NCBI RefSeq assembly: GCF_022836475.1
Contig: NZ_BQXH01000010.1
Span: forward strand, 36,749-100,748
From: Ligilactobacillus pabuli
GTDB lineage: Bacteria > Bacillota > Bacilli > Lactobacillales > Lactobacillaceae
Direction: 5' to 3'
DNA: 64,000 nt
Made by a program: the position numbers and the translations under genes. Under the pieces are notes generated by a model that was not told the origin of the DNA, ran no database searches, and saw only the letters and a list, made by a program, of their open reading frames with translations. Position 1 is the first letter of the stretch; each line of letters starts with the position of its first letter. Of this stretch, positions 8,679 to 18,195 are shown piece after piece.

Positions 8679-10277
8679 ATGCATAATTTCCATGGTAAAC
8701 GTACATACCAGCTGGCTTTAGTTGCTTTATCAGCCGCGCTGGTTTTTGGCGGCGCTTGTGGCCTGAATAAAGCGCATAGTCGGGTGGAGGCCAAGGCAGT
8801 GCCAGCCAAAACAATCAACGACCTGCCCATCAGTGATGAGCAGTATCGAAATGCTTCAGCTAGTGAGCTGGCACAAATGATCCGCGATGGCAAAGTGACC
8901 AGCCAGCAGTTGATCAAGCATGCCACCGCTTTAGTCAAACGGGACAATCCTGACTTAAACGCGGTGATCAGTTTGCGCGAGAAGCAGGCACTTAAAGAAG
9001 CAGACGGGTTGAAGGATAACGGGCAGCCATTTTATGGTGTGCCGATTTTGATCAAGGGTTTGGGCCAGCCTTTGAAAGGTGAATCCAGCACCAATGGGTT
9101 GAAGCCGTTGAAAGGCAGGACCGCAGAAAACACATCGGATTACGTCAAACGGGTGCAGTCCCTCGGCTTCGTGATCATTGGACAAACTAACTATCCGGAA
9201 TTAGGTTTGACGAACGTGACGAAGTCCAAACTATATGGTGATGCGCATAATCCATGGAATTTGAAATATAATACTGGCGGTTCATCCGGCGGTGGTGTGG
9301 CTAGTTTGGCCAAAAGTATCGTCCCGCTTACAACGGGTAACGATGCAGGCGGCTCGCTGCGCATTCCAGCGTCATGGTCTGGTGTAATTGGATTGAAACC
9401 CACGCAAGGCGTGATCGTCGGTGACGACACAGTGCCTTCATCGGTCAACTTTGCCAACTCTAAAAATATTGCTGACCTCAAACAATATTTCACAGGCATG
9501 ATCAATCAGGATAACCAAGAAAAACTAGTGAAAGAGCCCATGACGGACCTCAAGAAGTACCCGATTGCGTACTCAACCAAGTCGCCAGTGGGCACAAAAG
9601 TTAGCAAGGACGCTGTCAAAGCAGTTAAGCAAGCAGTTAAATTTTTGCGGGCGCAGGGCTATACAGTTGTTAAAAAAGATGCCCCAGTCGATGGTGAAAA
9701 ATTGATGAAGACTTATTATACAGAATCAACTCCAACTGGTACGAGTGCCAATGAGTTGATCAAGGCCAAGACTGGACATAACATGAAATATAAAGATGTT
9801 TCTCCAATGACGTGGGCGTTGTATCAGGCAGATAAGAAACAACCAAAGACAATGCCTAAAGAAGTCGCAGCCGAAAATAAGTTAGTTGACCAGCAAATGA
9901 CGGAATTTCATCACAAATATCCGCTTTATTTGACACCGACAACAGCGAAGACTGCGGCTAAAAATAGTGATCCGGCTTATTTGCCGAAGTACACTAAAAA
10001 GTTGCACAAGATCTCCAAATTGGGGCACAAAAAGCAAATTCAGTTGATCTATGATGCTTGGCTGCATGGTTTGGCTAAAACACCATTTACTCAGTTAGCC
10101 AACGTTTCGGGTGAACCAGCTATTAGTTTGCCAACTTATGTCTCCAAAAAAGGTCTACCATTGGGGATTCAATTTGAAGCCGCTAAGGGCCAAGACCAAC
10201 TCTTGTTACAAGTGGGTCAGTTATTTGAAGATCACGACCAGTTCCAATTTTTAGATGATTATCAAGCGCGCAAATAA
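8679..10277 (+). CDS. Secreted amidase of the amidase-signature family
   Basis: 532 residues. An N-terminal signal sequence (basic start, hydrophobic core at about 12-28, then AHSRVEAKA) indicates export. The amidase-signature Ser-cisSer-Lys triad is intact with canonical spacing: Lys126 (VPILIKG), Ser202 (GGSSGGG) and Ser226 (DAGGSLRIPAS). These enzymes hydrolyse amide bonds; the substrate of exported lactobacillal members, possibly peptides or wall amides, cannot be read from sequence. Start ATG with CGGGAGGA 9 bases upstream. An A-type hairpin array ending in a true terminator follows the gene. Confidence 0.88.
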   Translation: MHNFHGKRTYQLALVALSAALVFGGACGLNKAHSRVEAKAVPAKTINDLPISDEQYRNASASELAQMIRDGKVTSQQLIKHATALVKRDNPDLNAVISLREKQALKEADGLKDNGQPFYGVPILIKGLGQPLKGESSTNGLKPLKGRTAENTSDYVKRVQSLGFVIIGQTNYPELGLTNVTKSKLYGDAHNPWNLKYNTGGSSGGGVASLAKSIVPLTTGNDAGGSLRIPASWSGVIGLKPTQGVIVGDDTVPSSVNFANSKNIADLKQYFTGMINQDNQEKLVKEPMTDLKKYPIAYSTKSPVGTKVSKDAVKAVKQAVKFLRAQGYTVVKKDAPVDGEKLMKTYYTESTPTGTSANELIKAKTGHNMKYKDVSPMTWALYQADKKQPKTMPKEVAAENKLVDQQMTEFHHKYPLYLTPTTAKTAAKNSDPAYLPKYTKKLHKISKLGHKKQIQLIYDAWLHGLAKTPFTQLANVSGEPAISLPTYVSKKGLPLGIQFEAAKGQDQLLLQVGQLFEDHDQFQFLDDYQARK

Positions 10278-10311
10278 ATTCTAGAATCAACATTCAGTTA
10301 GAGAAGGTACA

Positions 10312-10500
10312 ACTGGGTGTAAGTTAGAGGAAGTTCCCCCAGTTGGAGCGTGACTGGGTGTAAGTTAGAGGAAGTTCCCCCCAGTTGGAGCGTGACTGGG
10401 TGTAAGTTAGAGGAAGTTCCCCCCAGTTGGAGCGTGACTGGGTATAAGTCAAAGAAAGTTGCCCCCAGTTGAAGTGTGACTGGGGGCAACTTTTTGGTTA
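10312..10500 (+). repeat. Array A1: alternating inverted repeats, 41-42 bp period
   Basis: ACTGGG recurs at 10312, 10353, 10395, 10437 and 10479, with the complementary CCCAGT between each pair. Units are almost identical except the last, in which both arms are lengthened into a perfect terminator hairpin. No reading frame through it looks coding. Confidence 0.9.
10455..10496 (+). terminator. Terminator forming the last unit of array A1
   Basis: AAAGTTGCCCCCAGT pairs perfectly with ACTGGGGGCAACTTT around TGAAGTGTG and is followed by TT. It ends the amidase transcription unit. Confidence 0.9.
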
Positions 10501-10609
10501 AGTGAGTTTAGAATGGGGAAATTATGAGAATTAGCCGTCTTTGGCACCTTCATTTGCAGAAAATGCTAAAATGGAAGCGGAAAACAATTTGGATAAAGGA
10601 CTGATTTAA

Positions 10610-12028
10610 ATGAACGAAAGCGCATGTACTACGATTTTAGTGGGAAAGAAAGCCAGCATTGACGGCTCAACTATGATTGCCCGAAATGATGATACTTTCT
10701 TGCCACTGACACCCCAACGTTTTGTGATGCAGCCAGCTGTATCTGGTCGGCATGAAACATTGGCATCAAACATGAATGGTTTCAAGGCACCATTGCCAGA
10801 GTCCGGCTACAAAACGACCTTCACTCCAAACGTGGAAGTCGACAAGTGGGGCGTTTTTAATGAAACCTCGATCAACGAGAAAAATGTCGCTATGTCATCA
10901 ACAGAATCTGTTTACGGCAATGAACGGGCATTAGCTTATGATCCATGGGTCAAAGACGGTTTAGCCGAAGACTCCTTACAAACGATGGTTGCTCCTTATA
11001 TTGATTCTGCCCGTGGCGGAGTCAAATATTTAGGTGACCTGATCAAAGAATATGGTTCACCAGAAGGAAACGGGATCTTGTTATCAGACGCAGATGAAGT
11101 TTGGTATATGGAAATCGTAACGGGTCACCACTGGGCCGCTACTCGGATCCCAGACGATGCCTATGCGATCGCTGCGAACCAAGTTGCCCAGGATTTCATT
11201 GATTTTGATGACCCAGACAATTATCAGTGGTCCGATGGCCTGCAAGAATTCGTGGCAGAACATCATTTGAATCCTGCTAAGGAAGGCTTTAATTTCCGCC
11301 GAATCTTTGGGACAGATAACGAAAAAGACCGCCACTACAACACACCGCGCGTGTGGTATGGTCAACGCTGCTTCAACCCAGAAATCGAGCAAGATCCGCA
11401 AAGCAGCAACTTGCCATTCATTTGCCATGCTAACCGGTTGTTGGCAGTCGAAGATTTAGAAGACGTCTTGAGCTCACATTATAATGAGACTCCTTACGAT
11501 CCGTTGGGTCACGGCTCCGAAGCAGACAAGAAGAAATTCCGGCCAATTTCCTTGAACCGGACACAAAACTCACATGTTTTGCAAATTAGAAATGATGTCC
11601 CTAAAGCACAAGCTGCTTTAATGTGGATCTGTTTCGGTGTTCCTTCATTTACACCATACGTGCCATTTTACAGCAATGCTAACGACACTGATTCATCATG
11701 GAGCGAAACGTCGCAAGACTACAATTTAAAGGATGCTTACTGGATGTACCGGACATTGTCGATGCTGACTGAATCGCATTACTCCAACTTCATCCAGGCT
11801 AACCGCGATTATTTGACGGAAGCTAAGGAAGTTCAGCATCGTTTGGTCGAAGAAACAGATCAGCACGCTGCGAAGTTAAGCGGTCAAGAATTAGTGGATT
11901 ATTTGACGACGAGAAACCATGAGATGGTCGCTGACATGCGTGACCGGACCATGACTGAGATCGGCAACTTTATCAAACAAGGGCTGACATTATCCAAACT
12001 GACCTTTGATATGGATGCTAATTTATAA
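10610..12028 (+). CDS. pepD: Dipeptidase, C69 family (PepD type)
   Basis: Cytoplasmic dipeptidase for peptide utilisation. 472 residues. Cys6 in MNESACTTI is the N-terminal nucleophile expected after processing, and the following GKKASIDGSTMIARNDD segment is the usual start of this Ntn-hydrolase family. No signal peptide, so intracellular. An extended -10 promoter TGCTAAAAT lies at 10565-10572 and AAAGGA precedes the ATG. Monocistronic, followed within 3 bases by an E element and then a terminator. Confidence 0.93.
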   Translation: MNESACTTILVGKKASIDGSTMIARNDDTFLPLTPQRFVMQPAVSGRHETLASNMNGFKAPLPESGYKTTFTPNVEVDKWGVFNETSINEKNVAMSSTESVYGNERALAYDPWVKDGLAEDSLQTMVAPYIDSARGGVKYLGDLIKEYGSPEGNGILLSDADEVWYMEIVTGHHWAATRIPDDAYAIAANQVAQDFIDFDDPDNYQWSDGLQEFVAEHHLNPAKEGFNFRRIFGTDNEKDRHYNTPRVWYGQRCFNPEIEQDPQSSNLPFICHANRLLAVEDLEDVLSSHYNETPYDPLGHGSEADKKKFRPISLNRTQNSHVLQIRNDVPKAQAALMWICFGVPSFTPYVPFYSNANDTDSSWSETSQDYNLKDAYWMYRTLSMLTESHYSNFIQANRDYLTEAKEVQHRLVEETDQHAAKLSGQELVDYLTTRNHEMVADMRDRTMTEIGNFIKQGLTLSKLTFDMDANL

Positions 12029-12030
12029 AA

Positions 12031-12147
12031 ACAGAGCGGAGTGAAACGGGTAGAAAGTGAGCACCAGCGGAACTCAGGAGTTAATGCGGTTTAGGCATTG
12101 ACCCTGAGTTTGGATAGGCAGAGCTTTCTGTTTCAAGTAGCTCGATT
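12031..12147 (+). repeat. E element 5 after pepD
   Basis: Half-stems GAAACGGGTAGAAAG/CTTTCTGTTTC; central hairpin CAGGAGTTAATGC/GCATTGACCCTG, the same central type as copies 10, 14 and 15. Confidence 0.88.
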
Positions 12148-12158
12148 AGTAATTTCGG

Positions 12159-12197
12159 AGGCTGACTGTCCTGATTGCAGGATAGCCAGCCTTTTTA
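12159..12197 (+). terminator. Terminator after pepD
   Basis: AGGCTGACTGTCCTG pairs with CAGGATAGCCAGCCT, followed by a T-run. Confidence 0.85.
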
Positions 12198-12227
12198 ATA
12201 CCAATTAAAGCGACATGTTGTGAGTTT

Positions 12228-12474
12228 GGCCCTAAGAATGGCAAAAGAAGGGCCAGACTGAATGTGTTTGGCCCTAAAAAATCGCAAAAGAAGGGCCAGA
12301 CTGAATGTGTTTGGCCCTAAGAATGGCAAAAGAAGGGCCAGACTGAATGTGTTTGGCCCTAAGAATGGTAAAAGAAGGGCCAGACTGAATGTGTTTGGCC
12401 CTAAGAATGAGAAAAGAGGGGCCAGACTGAATGTGTTTGGCCCTAAAAAATCGCAAAAGAAGGGACCAAACCAT
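12228..12474 (+). repeat. Array A2: six units of 42-43 bp
   Basis: GGCCCT begins units at 12228, 12270, 12313, 12355, 12397 and 12439; AGGGCC lies exactly half a period later in each unit. Perfect 7-bp hairpins AGGGCCA/TGGCCCT form between units. Because 42 is a multiple of three, open frames run through it on both strands, but they are only repeats. Confidence 0.9.
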
Positions 12475-12504
12475 TGGAAGCTAGCCACTCAATGAATTTG
12501 AATT

Positions 12505-12534
12505 TGGCAGAAGACTATTCATTAGTGTTAGAAT
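12505..12534 (+). promoter_or_regulatory. Promoter of the methyltransferase gene
   Basis: TTGGCA, 18-bp spacer, TAGAAT. Confidence 0.6.
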
Positions 12535-12587
12535 AAATGAGACGATTCAGTTTGTTGAATCAAATTTAGGAAAACGAGGACAAAGCA

Positions 12588-13457
12588 GTGGATCATAAGA
12601 CTGAGGCAGTGCACGACAACTTAGAAAATTGGAACGACCGTGCCGACGTTCATGCGCATGGCGGTTATGGCGATTTGACTAAATTAATTAACGACCCGCA
12701 CGAAATTACGGGCACAGTTCGGCGTGACCTGGCTGTTCTTCAGCCGTTTTTACCCGAGCAGTCTGTAGCGGGTCAACGCTTGCTGCACCTGCAATGTCAT
12801 ATTGGTACGGATACGTTATGCTGGGCTCGTTTAGGAGCTCAATCAGTGGTGGGGCTGGATTTTTCACCGCAGTCGTTGACATATGCCCGTGACTTGGCCA
12901 AACAAGCAGGAGTCGAGATCAACTATGTCCAGGCGGATGCACGTTATGCTGCGGCGGCTTTACCTGAGCAGCAAGGGCAATTTGATGTGATCGTGACTAG
13001 TGCGGGGACCATTACGTGGTTGCCGGACCTGCAGGATTGGGCAGAATCGATCGCAAAACTTTTAGTACCCAACGGAATTTTTATGATCAGGGACAATCAT
13101 CCGTTCTTGTTTGCCCTGGATAATGCCGGCTTAACGGTCACGGAAAATTATTTCAGCGGGACGGAATCGTTTTATGAAACGGACAGTTCTTATGCCGTCA
13201 GCGACCAGGCCGCTAGTACTTCAACCGCTAAAGTGAAACACCAGCGTAACCATAATTGGGCGCATGACTTTCAAGAAATCATCTCAGTTTTAGTGGGCGC
13301 TGGCTTAACAGTTGAGGCACTTGGGGAGCACCAAGAGACCGACTGGCAGGCCTTACCGATGCTGACATATAATGAAAGTTTGGATGAATGGACGATGCCA
13401 AAAGGGTACCCGCAGCTGCCGCTGACCTTTTCGCTGGTGGTCCGGAAAAATAGTTAG
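12588..13457 (+). CDS. Class I SAM-dependent methyltransferase
   Basis: 289 residues. The SAM-binding motif I appears as LLHLQCHIGTDT (about residues 64-75), a variant glycine loop characteristic of one group of small-molecule methyltransferases, followed by VVGLDFSPQSL (motif II with acidic Asp) and ADARYA. The methyl acceptor is unknown. GTG is used as start, supported by GAGGA 9 bases upstream. The next gene begins 67 bases downstream, so co-transcription with it is possible. Confidence 0.85.
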   Translation: MDHKTEAVHDNLENWNDRADVHAHGGYGDLTKLINDPHEITGTVRRDLAVLQPFLPEQSVAGQRLLHLQCHIGTDTLCWARLGAQSVVGLDFSPQSLTYARDLAKQAGVEINYVQADARYAAAALPEQQGQFDVIVTSAGTITWLPDLQDWAESIAKLLVPNGIFMIRDNHPFLFALDNAGLTVTENYFSGTESFYETDSSYAVSDQAASTSTAKVKHQRNHNWAHDFQEIISVLVGAGLTVEALGEHQETDWQALPMLTYNESLDEWTMPKGYPQLPLTFSLVVRKNS

Positions 13458-13523
13458 CCTTTACTTTTGCTACTAGATACAAGTACAATACTTGCTAGAA
13501 TTTCTTTTGAGGATGTGGAAAAA

Positions 13524-14021
13524 ATGACAGAAATTATCGTCAATGATTTTATTGAAAAAATAACGAATGAAGATTACGAAATTAAACAGGTCGAAGCTAA
13601 CGAGGCTGACTTTAAGTCCAAAGCTAGTGAACTAGTCACACAATTGGTCGCCAATTTCTTAGCAACTGTTGCTGCTGACAAACTGGCACAAAGCCGCTTA
13701 TTATTACAAACAACCACTGAAGAGCCGATTATTATTAGTTTGGAAAGCGGCATCGTGAACTTACCGTTTGAAAATATTAAACAGGTCGACAACTTCTTTA
13801 TGGAGCCCGAAAATTCAGTAGATTTAATGGTAAACTTGATCGTTAAACACCCCGATTTAAATGCCTCGGGCTTGCGGATCGATTCCATTGGGACCGTAAC
13901 TGAACTCCAGGAAAATCAAGCTGACAAAGAACAGCAAATCACTAATCGAGTGGAAGAATTATTGCAAATGCTGACTGATAATTTAGCTGCCGCAGAAGCT
14001 GAGGATGAGCCAGAGAAATAA
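13524..14021 (+). CDS. Hypothetical protein, acidic, 165 residues
   Basis: The longest frame begins at 13467, but ATG at 13524 (MTEIIVNDFIEK) has a GAGGAT ribosome site and is preferred. The protein is rich in Glu/Asp with a predicted alternation of helices and strands and a coiled-coil-like C-terminus (LQENQADKEQQITNRVEELLQ). No family recognised. It sits between a methyltransferase and murR, 14 bases before murR, suggesting co-transcription. Confidence 0.7.
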   Translation: MTEIIVNDFIEKITNEDYEIKQVEANEADFKSKASELVTQLVANFLATVAADKLAQSRLLLQTTTEEPIIISLESGIVNLPFENIKQVDNFFMEPENSVDLMVNLIVKHPDLNASGLRIDSIGTVTELQENQADKEQQITNRVEELLQMLTDNLAAAEAEDEPEK

Positions 14022-14035
14022 TCGAGGGAAAATTG

Positions 14036-14893
14036 ATGGAAAACATTTTGGTCTTGCTGCAAAATATCAGAAATAAGAGCAGTAAAAAAGAGCGGGTGTT
14101 GTGCGATTATATCTTGGACCATCCCACTGAAGTCATGCAGCTGTCAGTTCAAAGCTTGGCAGAACGTTGTCAAATTAGTGCAGCGACGGTCGTGCGTTTT
14201 TGTCGCCGGTTGGAATTAAACGGTTATTCAGATTTAAAGCTGCATCTTTCCGCCGCTGTGCAAGAAACTAAGGGACAAGAATATACTGAAATTGCCCCGG
14301 GAGAAAGTGCGGCACAAATTAGTGCAAAACTGCAGCTGCACTTCGAAAATGCGCTGAAAGTTACGGCCAATCATCTCGATAACCAGGTCATTGAAAAAAT
14401 TGTGACTGCAATTCATAGTGCGTCACAAGTCCAGTTATTTGGGCTAGTTTCGTCATCGCTGGTCGTGCAAGATATTTATCAAAAGTTCAGCCGGTTAGGA
14501 ATTTTAGCGACAGTAAACAATGATATTCACTTAGCTGCCACGTCTTTAGCAACGGCTTCTTCCAAGGATGTTTTGTTGGTGGTTTCAACTAGTGGGACAA
14601 CGGCGGAAGTTGTGCAGCTATTACAATTTGCGCAAGAAAAAGGACTAGTGACAGTGTTGATGACAGCCGACGTTTCATCTAGGGGAGCCCAATTGGCTGA
14701 CTATGTTTTAGCTAGTCAAAATTTGGGTGAATCAACTATTCGGCCGGGAGCATCGACTTCGCTGGTGACAGAGTTTTTTGTGGCGGATGTCTTATTATTT
14801 AGGTATGTGGCTAAATATTATCAAGAAGTCCAGCCCCAGTTACGTGGGTCACGGCAACTGATCGAACGGATCAATCAAAATTTAAATCAATAA
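14036..14893 (+). CDS. murR: MurR/RpiR-family transcriptional regulator
   Basis: 285 residues: an N-terminal RpiR helix-turn-helix domain (about 1-77, with ISAATVVRFCRRLELNGYSDLK as recognition region) and a C-terminal SIS sugar-phosphate-binding domain (about 125-255). The MurR role, control of N-acetylmuramic acid use by sensing MurNAc-6-phosphate, is inferred from murQ and murP directly downstream. ATG at 14036 is chosen over TTG at 14033 because CGAGGG lies at 14023-14028. An E element and a promoter separate it from murQ. Confidence 0.88.
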   Translation: MENILVLLQNIRNKSSKKERVLCDYILDHPTEVMQLSVQSLAERCQISAATVVRFCRRLELNGYSDLKLHLSAAVQETKGQEYTEIAPGESAAQISAKLQLHFENALKVTANHLDNQVIEKIVTAIHSASQVQLFGLVSSSLVVQDIYQKFSRLGILATVNNDIHLAATSLATASSKDVLLVVSTSGTTAEVVQLLQFAQEKGLVTVLMTADVSSRGAQLADYVLASQNLGESTIRPGASTSLVTEFFVADVLLFRYVAKYYQEVQPQLRGSRQLIERINQNLNQ

Positions 14894-14901
14894 TTTGCAG
14901 C

Positions 14902-15016
14902 AGTCTGTGCCAACCGTTTAGCTCCCGAGCATCATCGTAACCCGACCTTTAATGTGGTTTCGGCATTGAAGGCCGGGTTGGGATAAGCGGAAGGAGTTGC
15001 TTTGAGTAGCTCGACT
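14902..15016 (+). repeat. E element 6 between murR and murQ
   Basis: The 5' end is diverged, but the GAGCATCATCGTAA segment, central hairpin CCTTTAATGT/GCATTGAAGG, GGGATAAGCGGAA and GCTCGACT are intact. A short ACAGAGCA (15023-15030) is the start of a further lost copy. Confidence 0.8.
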
Positions 15017-15118
15017 AAGAATACAGAGCAAATTAAGTTACTTGTTTCATTTTGACGGCTTTTTGAGAAACTTTATTTCGCTTATCAAATAATTTTAATT
15101 AAAAAAAGTAAATATATT

Positions 15119-15147
15119 TTGAAGAATGCGGTTACAAATGGTAAAAT
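15119..15147 (+). promoter_or_regulatory. Promoter of murQ-murP
   Basis: TTGAAG, 17-bp spacer, TAAAAT, 41 bases before the murQ start. Confidence 0.75.
15123..15136 (+). promoter_or_regulatory. cre-like site inside the murQ promoter
   Basis: AGAATGCGGTTACA matches the CcpA consensus at 12 of 14 positions and lies between the -35 and -10 boxes, a position expected to block transcription. Confidence 0.4.
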
Positions 15148-15187
15148 TCATCATGGAGACTAGTTGAATTAAGAAAGGAGTCAGCCA

Positions 15188-16090
15188 ATGAAAGTTGATT
15201 TAAGTCAGTTAACCACCGAAAGGCGCAATGAGGCAACGATGAACTTGGATGAGTTGTCTGTTCAAACTGCAGCACAACTGATGAACCAAGAAGATCAAAA
15301 GGTTGCCAGCAGTGTGGCAGAGGCTTTACCAGCGATCACTCAAGCAGTTCAACAAATCACGACTTCCTTGAAAGAGTCGGGTAGGTTGATCTACATGGGT
15401 GCCGGGACGAGCGGACGGCTGGGTGTTTTAGATGCAGCTGAATGTGTGCCAACCTTTGGAGTGTCGCCTGATGTGGTCGTTGGTCTAATTGCTGGAGGAC
15501 CTCAAGCAATGACGGTCGCAGTTGAAGGAGCCGAGGATTCGTTAACTTTAGGGAAAGAGGATCTACAAGCTCTGAACTTGACCGCTAAAGACACAGTCGT
15601 GGGAATTGCAGCTAGTGGGCGTACGCCTTATGTGATCGGCGGCCTACAGTACGCCAATCAAGTGGGTGCGACAACCGTTTCGGTGTCATGCAACTTGCAG
15701 TCTAAGATTTCGGCTGAGGCACAAACAGCGATCGAAGTTGATTGCGGACCGGAAGTTTTGACGGGTTCCACACGGTTGAAAGCGGGAACTGCTCAGAAGT
15801 TGATCTTGAACATGCTATCAACCTTAGCGATGGTCGGGGTCGGCAAGGTTTACAACAATTTGATGGTCGACGTGAAGGCCACCAATGAAAAACTGGTTGA
15901 GCGGGCGAAGCGGATCGTGATGGAGGCAACAGGTGTCAGTTATGAAGTTGCTGAACGTGATCTCACTGCGGCAGATATGCGGGTCAAAACGGCCATTGTG
16001 ATGGCAAAGACAGGCTTGACTGCCAAACAAGCAGATGAGCGGCTCGAACGGGCAAATGGATTTGTGAAGAAAAGTTTGGAAGACGCTTAA
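15188..16090 (+). CDS. murQ: N-acetylmuramic acid 6-phosphate etherase
   Basis: Cleaves the lactyl ether of MurNAc-6-phosphate to give GlcNAc-6-phosphate and lactate, in the cytoplasm, for cell-wall sugar recovery. 300 residues, the family length. SIS-domain signatures are visible: [36 protein letters not shown], and the [19 protein letters not shown] segment. Strong AAGAAAGGAG ribosome site. 20 bases before murP, so one operon. Confidence 0.96.
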   Translation: MKVDLSQLTTERRNEATMNLDELSVQTAAQLMNQEDQKVASSVAEALPAITQAVQQITTSLKESGRLIYMGAGTSGRLGVLDAAECVPTFGVSPDVVVGLIAGGPQAMTVAVEGAEDSLTLGKEDLQALNLTAKDTVVGIAASGRTPYVIGGLQYANQVGATTVSVSCNLQSKISAEAQTAIEVDCGPEVLTGSTRLKAGTAQKLILNMLSTLAMVGVGKVYNNLMVDVKATNEKLVERAKRIVMEATGVSYEVAERDLTAADMRVKTAIVMAKTGLTAKQADERLERANGFVKKSLEDA

Positions 16091-16110
16091 AGAAAAGGAG
16101 ATGTTAACCA

Positions 16111-18066
16111 ATGGCTGAAGAGTTTAATGCCAAAGAAGTCGCTGAAAAAATTTATCGTTATTCTGGCGGCTTGGATAACGTGGAATCATTTGAAAATTGT
16201 ATGACCCGGATCCGGTTGGAAATTGTCGACCATGACAAGATCGAAGAAAACCAGCTCAAGGAAATTCCTGGAGTTTTGGGTGTTGTGAACGACGAACAGC
16301 TGCAAGTTGTTGTGGGACCGGGGAAAGTCAATAAGGTGGAAGCAGCGATGGAAGCCTATTCCGGTCAGCAATCTGGTGAAAAATCCAGCAGTAATCGGGA
16401 ACAAGCAGCGGAACGCGCAGCTGAAGTCAAGGCTGAAACTAAAGGAAAACAAAAGAAGTCACCGTTTAAGTCTGTTCTAAAAGATATTGCGAATATCTTC
16501 GTACCAATGATCCCCGCCTTTGTCGGTTCAGGGTTAATTGCAGGGATCGCAGCTATTATTTCTAATTTGATCACTTCTAAGACTTTAACGGGTGAAGGTT
16601 GGGCGCAAGTTGCACTTGTGTTGAATATTATTAAAAACGGGATGTTTACCTACCTGCCAATTTATACCGGGATCAACGCTGCTCGTGTGTGGGGTGCCAC
16701 ACCTACTTTAGGTGGGGTCACTGGAGCGGTGATCTTATTAACGGGGATGGACCCAGAAGCACCAATTAAGAACCTCTTTAACGGTAGTGCCTTAGCCGCT
16801 AACCAGGGTGGAATTATCGGTGTTATTTTAGCAGTCTGGTTATTATCAGTCGTTGAAAAGAAATTACACCAATGGATCCCCAATTCAATTGATATTATTA
16901 TCACGCCGATGGTGAGTTTGTTGCTGATCGGTTTGGCAGAAATCTTCGTCTTGATGCCGCTAGCGGGCTTTGTTTCTAATGGCTTAGTTGGTGGGATCAA
17001 CTGGGTCTTAAACGTCGGCGGAGCTTTCTCTGGCTTTGTCCTTGGTGCGTTATTCTTGCCAATGGTAATGTTAGGGTTGCACCAGATCTTAACGCCGATC
17101 CATGTGCAAATGATCAGCCAAACAGGTAGTACACCGCTCTTGCCAATTTTGGCGATGGCAGGCGGCGGTCAAGTTGGGGCAGCCTTTGCATTAATGCTGC
17201 GCTTACGTCATGATCGGAAATTAGTTGATATGATCAAAGGTTCATTACCAGTTGGAATCTTAGGGATTGGTGAACCGCTGATCTACGCAGTGACCTTACC
17301 ATTAGGCCGCCCATTCATTACCGCATGTATTGGCGGCGGGATCGGCGGGGCCGTGATTGGTGCGATCGGTCACATCGGTGCGATTGCGATCGGACCATCC
17401 GGTTTGCCATTAATTCCATTGATCGCTGGTCATAATAATTGGATCGGTTATGTCCTTGGTTTGATTGCGGCCTACATTGGTGGTTTTATTGCCACTTACT
17501 TCTTTGGAATTCCAAAGGATAAATTAGCCTTAGAAAAAGCAGCAATTACTGCTGAAAAAAATGGCGTGGTCGATGAACCAGTTATGCCGGCTGCCCACGA
17601 AGATGTGACAGAAGAAAACTTCCAAGCAGTTGCTGACGGAAAGATCCAACCAATTACTGCTTCATCTGATGAAGTGTTTGCTAAAAAGACGATGGGTGAC
17701 GGTTATTTGCTGACACCAACCAGTAATGAAATTTATGCTCCAGTTGCAGGAACGATCAACACAGTCTTTCCAACCAAACACGCATTGGGAATCACGACAA
17801 CTGGGGGACTAGAAGTTTTAGTCCACTTAGGCATTGATACCGTGGACTTACAAGGTGCTCCATTTGAAATGCAAGTTAGTACCGGGCAAACAGTCAGGGC
17901 TGGCGAGTTGTTAGTTAAAGTTGATTGGGACGCAGTTACGGCTGCAGGCAAGGCAACTGAAACAATTATTGCAATCACGAACATGGATGCGGTCACAGAC
18001 TTTAGTTTGACAAAAACAGGTCAGGTGGCAGCGAAAGATGTTGTTGCTCAAGCTGATCTGAAATAA
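16111..18066 (+). CDS. murP: PTS transporter EIIBCA, MurNAc/GlcNAc-related type
   Basis: Membrane permease that imports and phosphorylates a sugar. 651 residues in order B-C-A: EIIB with phospho-Cys30 (ENCMTR), an Ala/Lys-rich linker (about 86-110), an EIIC membrane domain (about 120-470) with GIGEPLIYAV, and EIIA (about 520-650) with phospho-His572 in LVHLGIDT. MurNAc as substrate is inferred from operon partner murQ; the E. coli MurP lacks its own EIIA, whereas this one carries it. Terminator directly follows. Confidence 0.93.
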   Translation: MAEEFNAKEVAEKIYRYSGGLDNVESFENCMTRIRLEIVDHDKIEENQLKEIPGVLGVVNDEQLQVVVGPGKVNKVEAAMEAYSGQQSGEKSSSNREQAAERAAEVKAETKGKQKKSPFKSVLKDIANIFVPMIPAFVGSGLIAGIAAIISNLITSKTLTGEGWAQVALVLNIIKNGMFTYLPIYTGINAARVWGATPTLGGVTGAVILLTGMDPEAPIKNLFNGSALAANQGGIIGVILAVWLLSVVEKKLHQWIPNSIDIIITPMVSLLLIGLAEIFVLMPLAGFVSNGLVGGINWVLNVGGAFSGFVLGALFLPMVMLGLHQILTPIHVQMISQTGSTPLLPILAMAGGGQVGAAFALMLRLRHDRKLVDMIKGSLPVGILGIGEPLIYAVTLPLGRPFITACIGGGIGGAVIGAIGHIGAIAIGPSGLPLIPLIAGHNNWIGYVLGLIAAYIGGFIATYFFGIPKDKLALEKAAITAEKNGVVDEPVMPAAHEDVTEENFQAVADGKIQPITASSDEVFAKKTMGDGYLLTPTSNEIYAPVAGTINTVFPTKHALGITTTGGLEVLVHLGIDTVDLQGAPFEMQVSTGQTVRAGELLVKVDWDAVTAAGKATETIIAITNMDAVTDFSLTKTGQVAAKDVVAQADLK

Positions 18067-18073
18067 GTTAGTT

Positions 18074-18117
18074 AGGCTGAATGATGCGGATTTCATCTGG
18101 TTATTCAGCTTTTTTTA
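18074..18117 (+). terminator. Terminator after murP
   Basis: GCTGAAT pairs with ATTCAGC around a partly paired loop and is followed by seven T. Confidence 0.8.
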
Positions 18118-18195
18118 ATGGCGTTTGGGTGGGAAGTTTACAAAAAAATGTTGACAAAGCTCATTTTAACGCTTAATATCAAAGACATTAAGAAT

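Noticed and set aside
12262..12495. Open frames on both strands through array A2 (66-97 codons)
   Set aside because: They exist only because the 42-bp unit is a multiple of three; residues merely repeat with the unit and no ribosome site is present.
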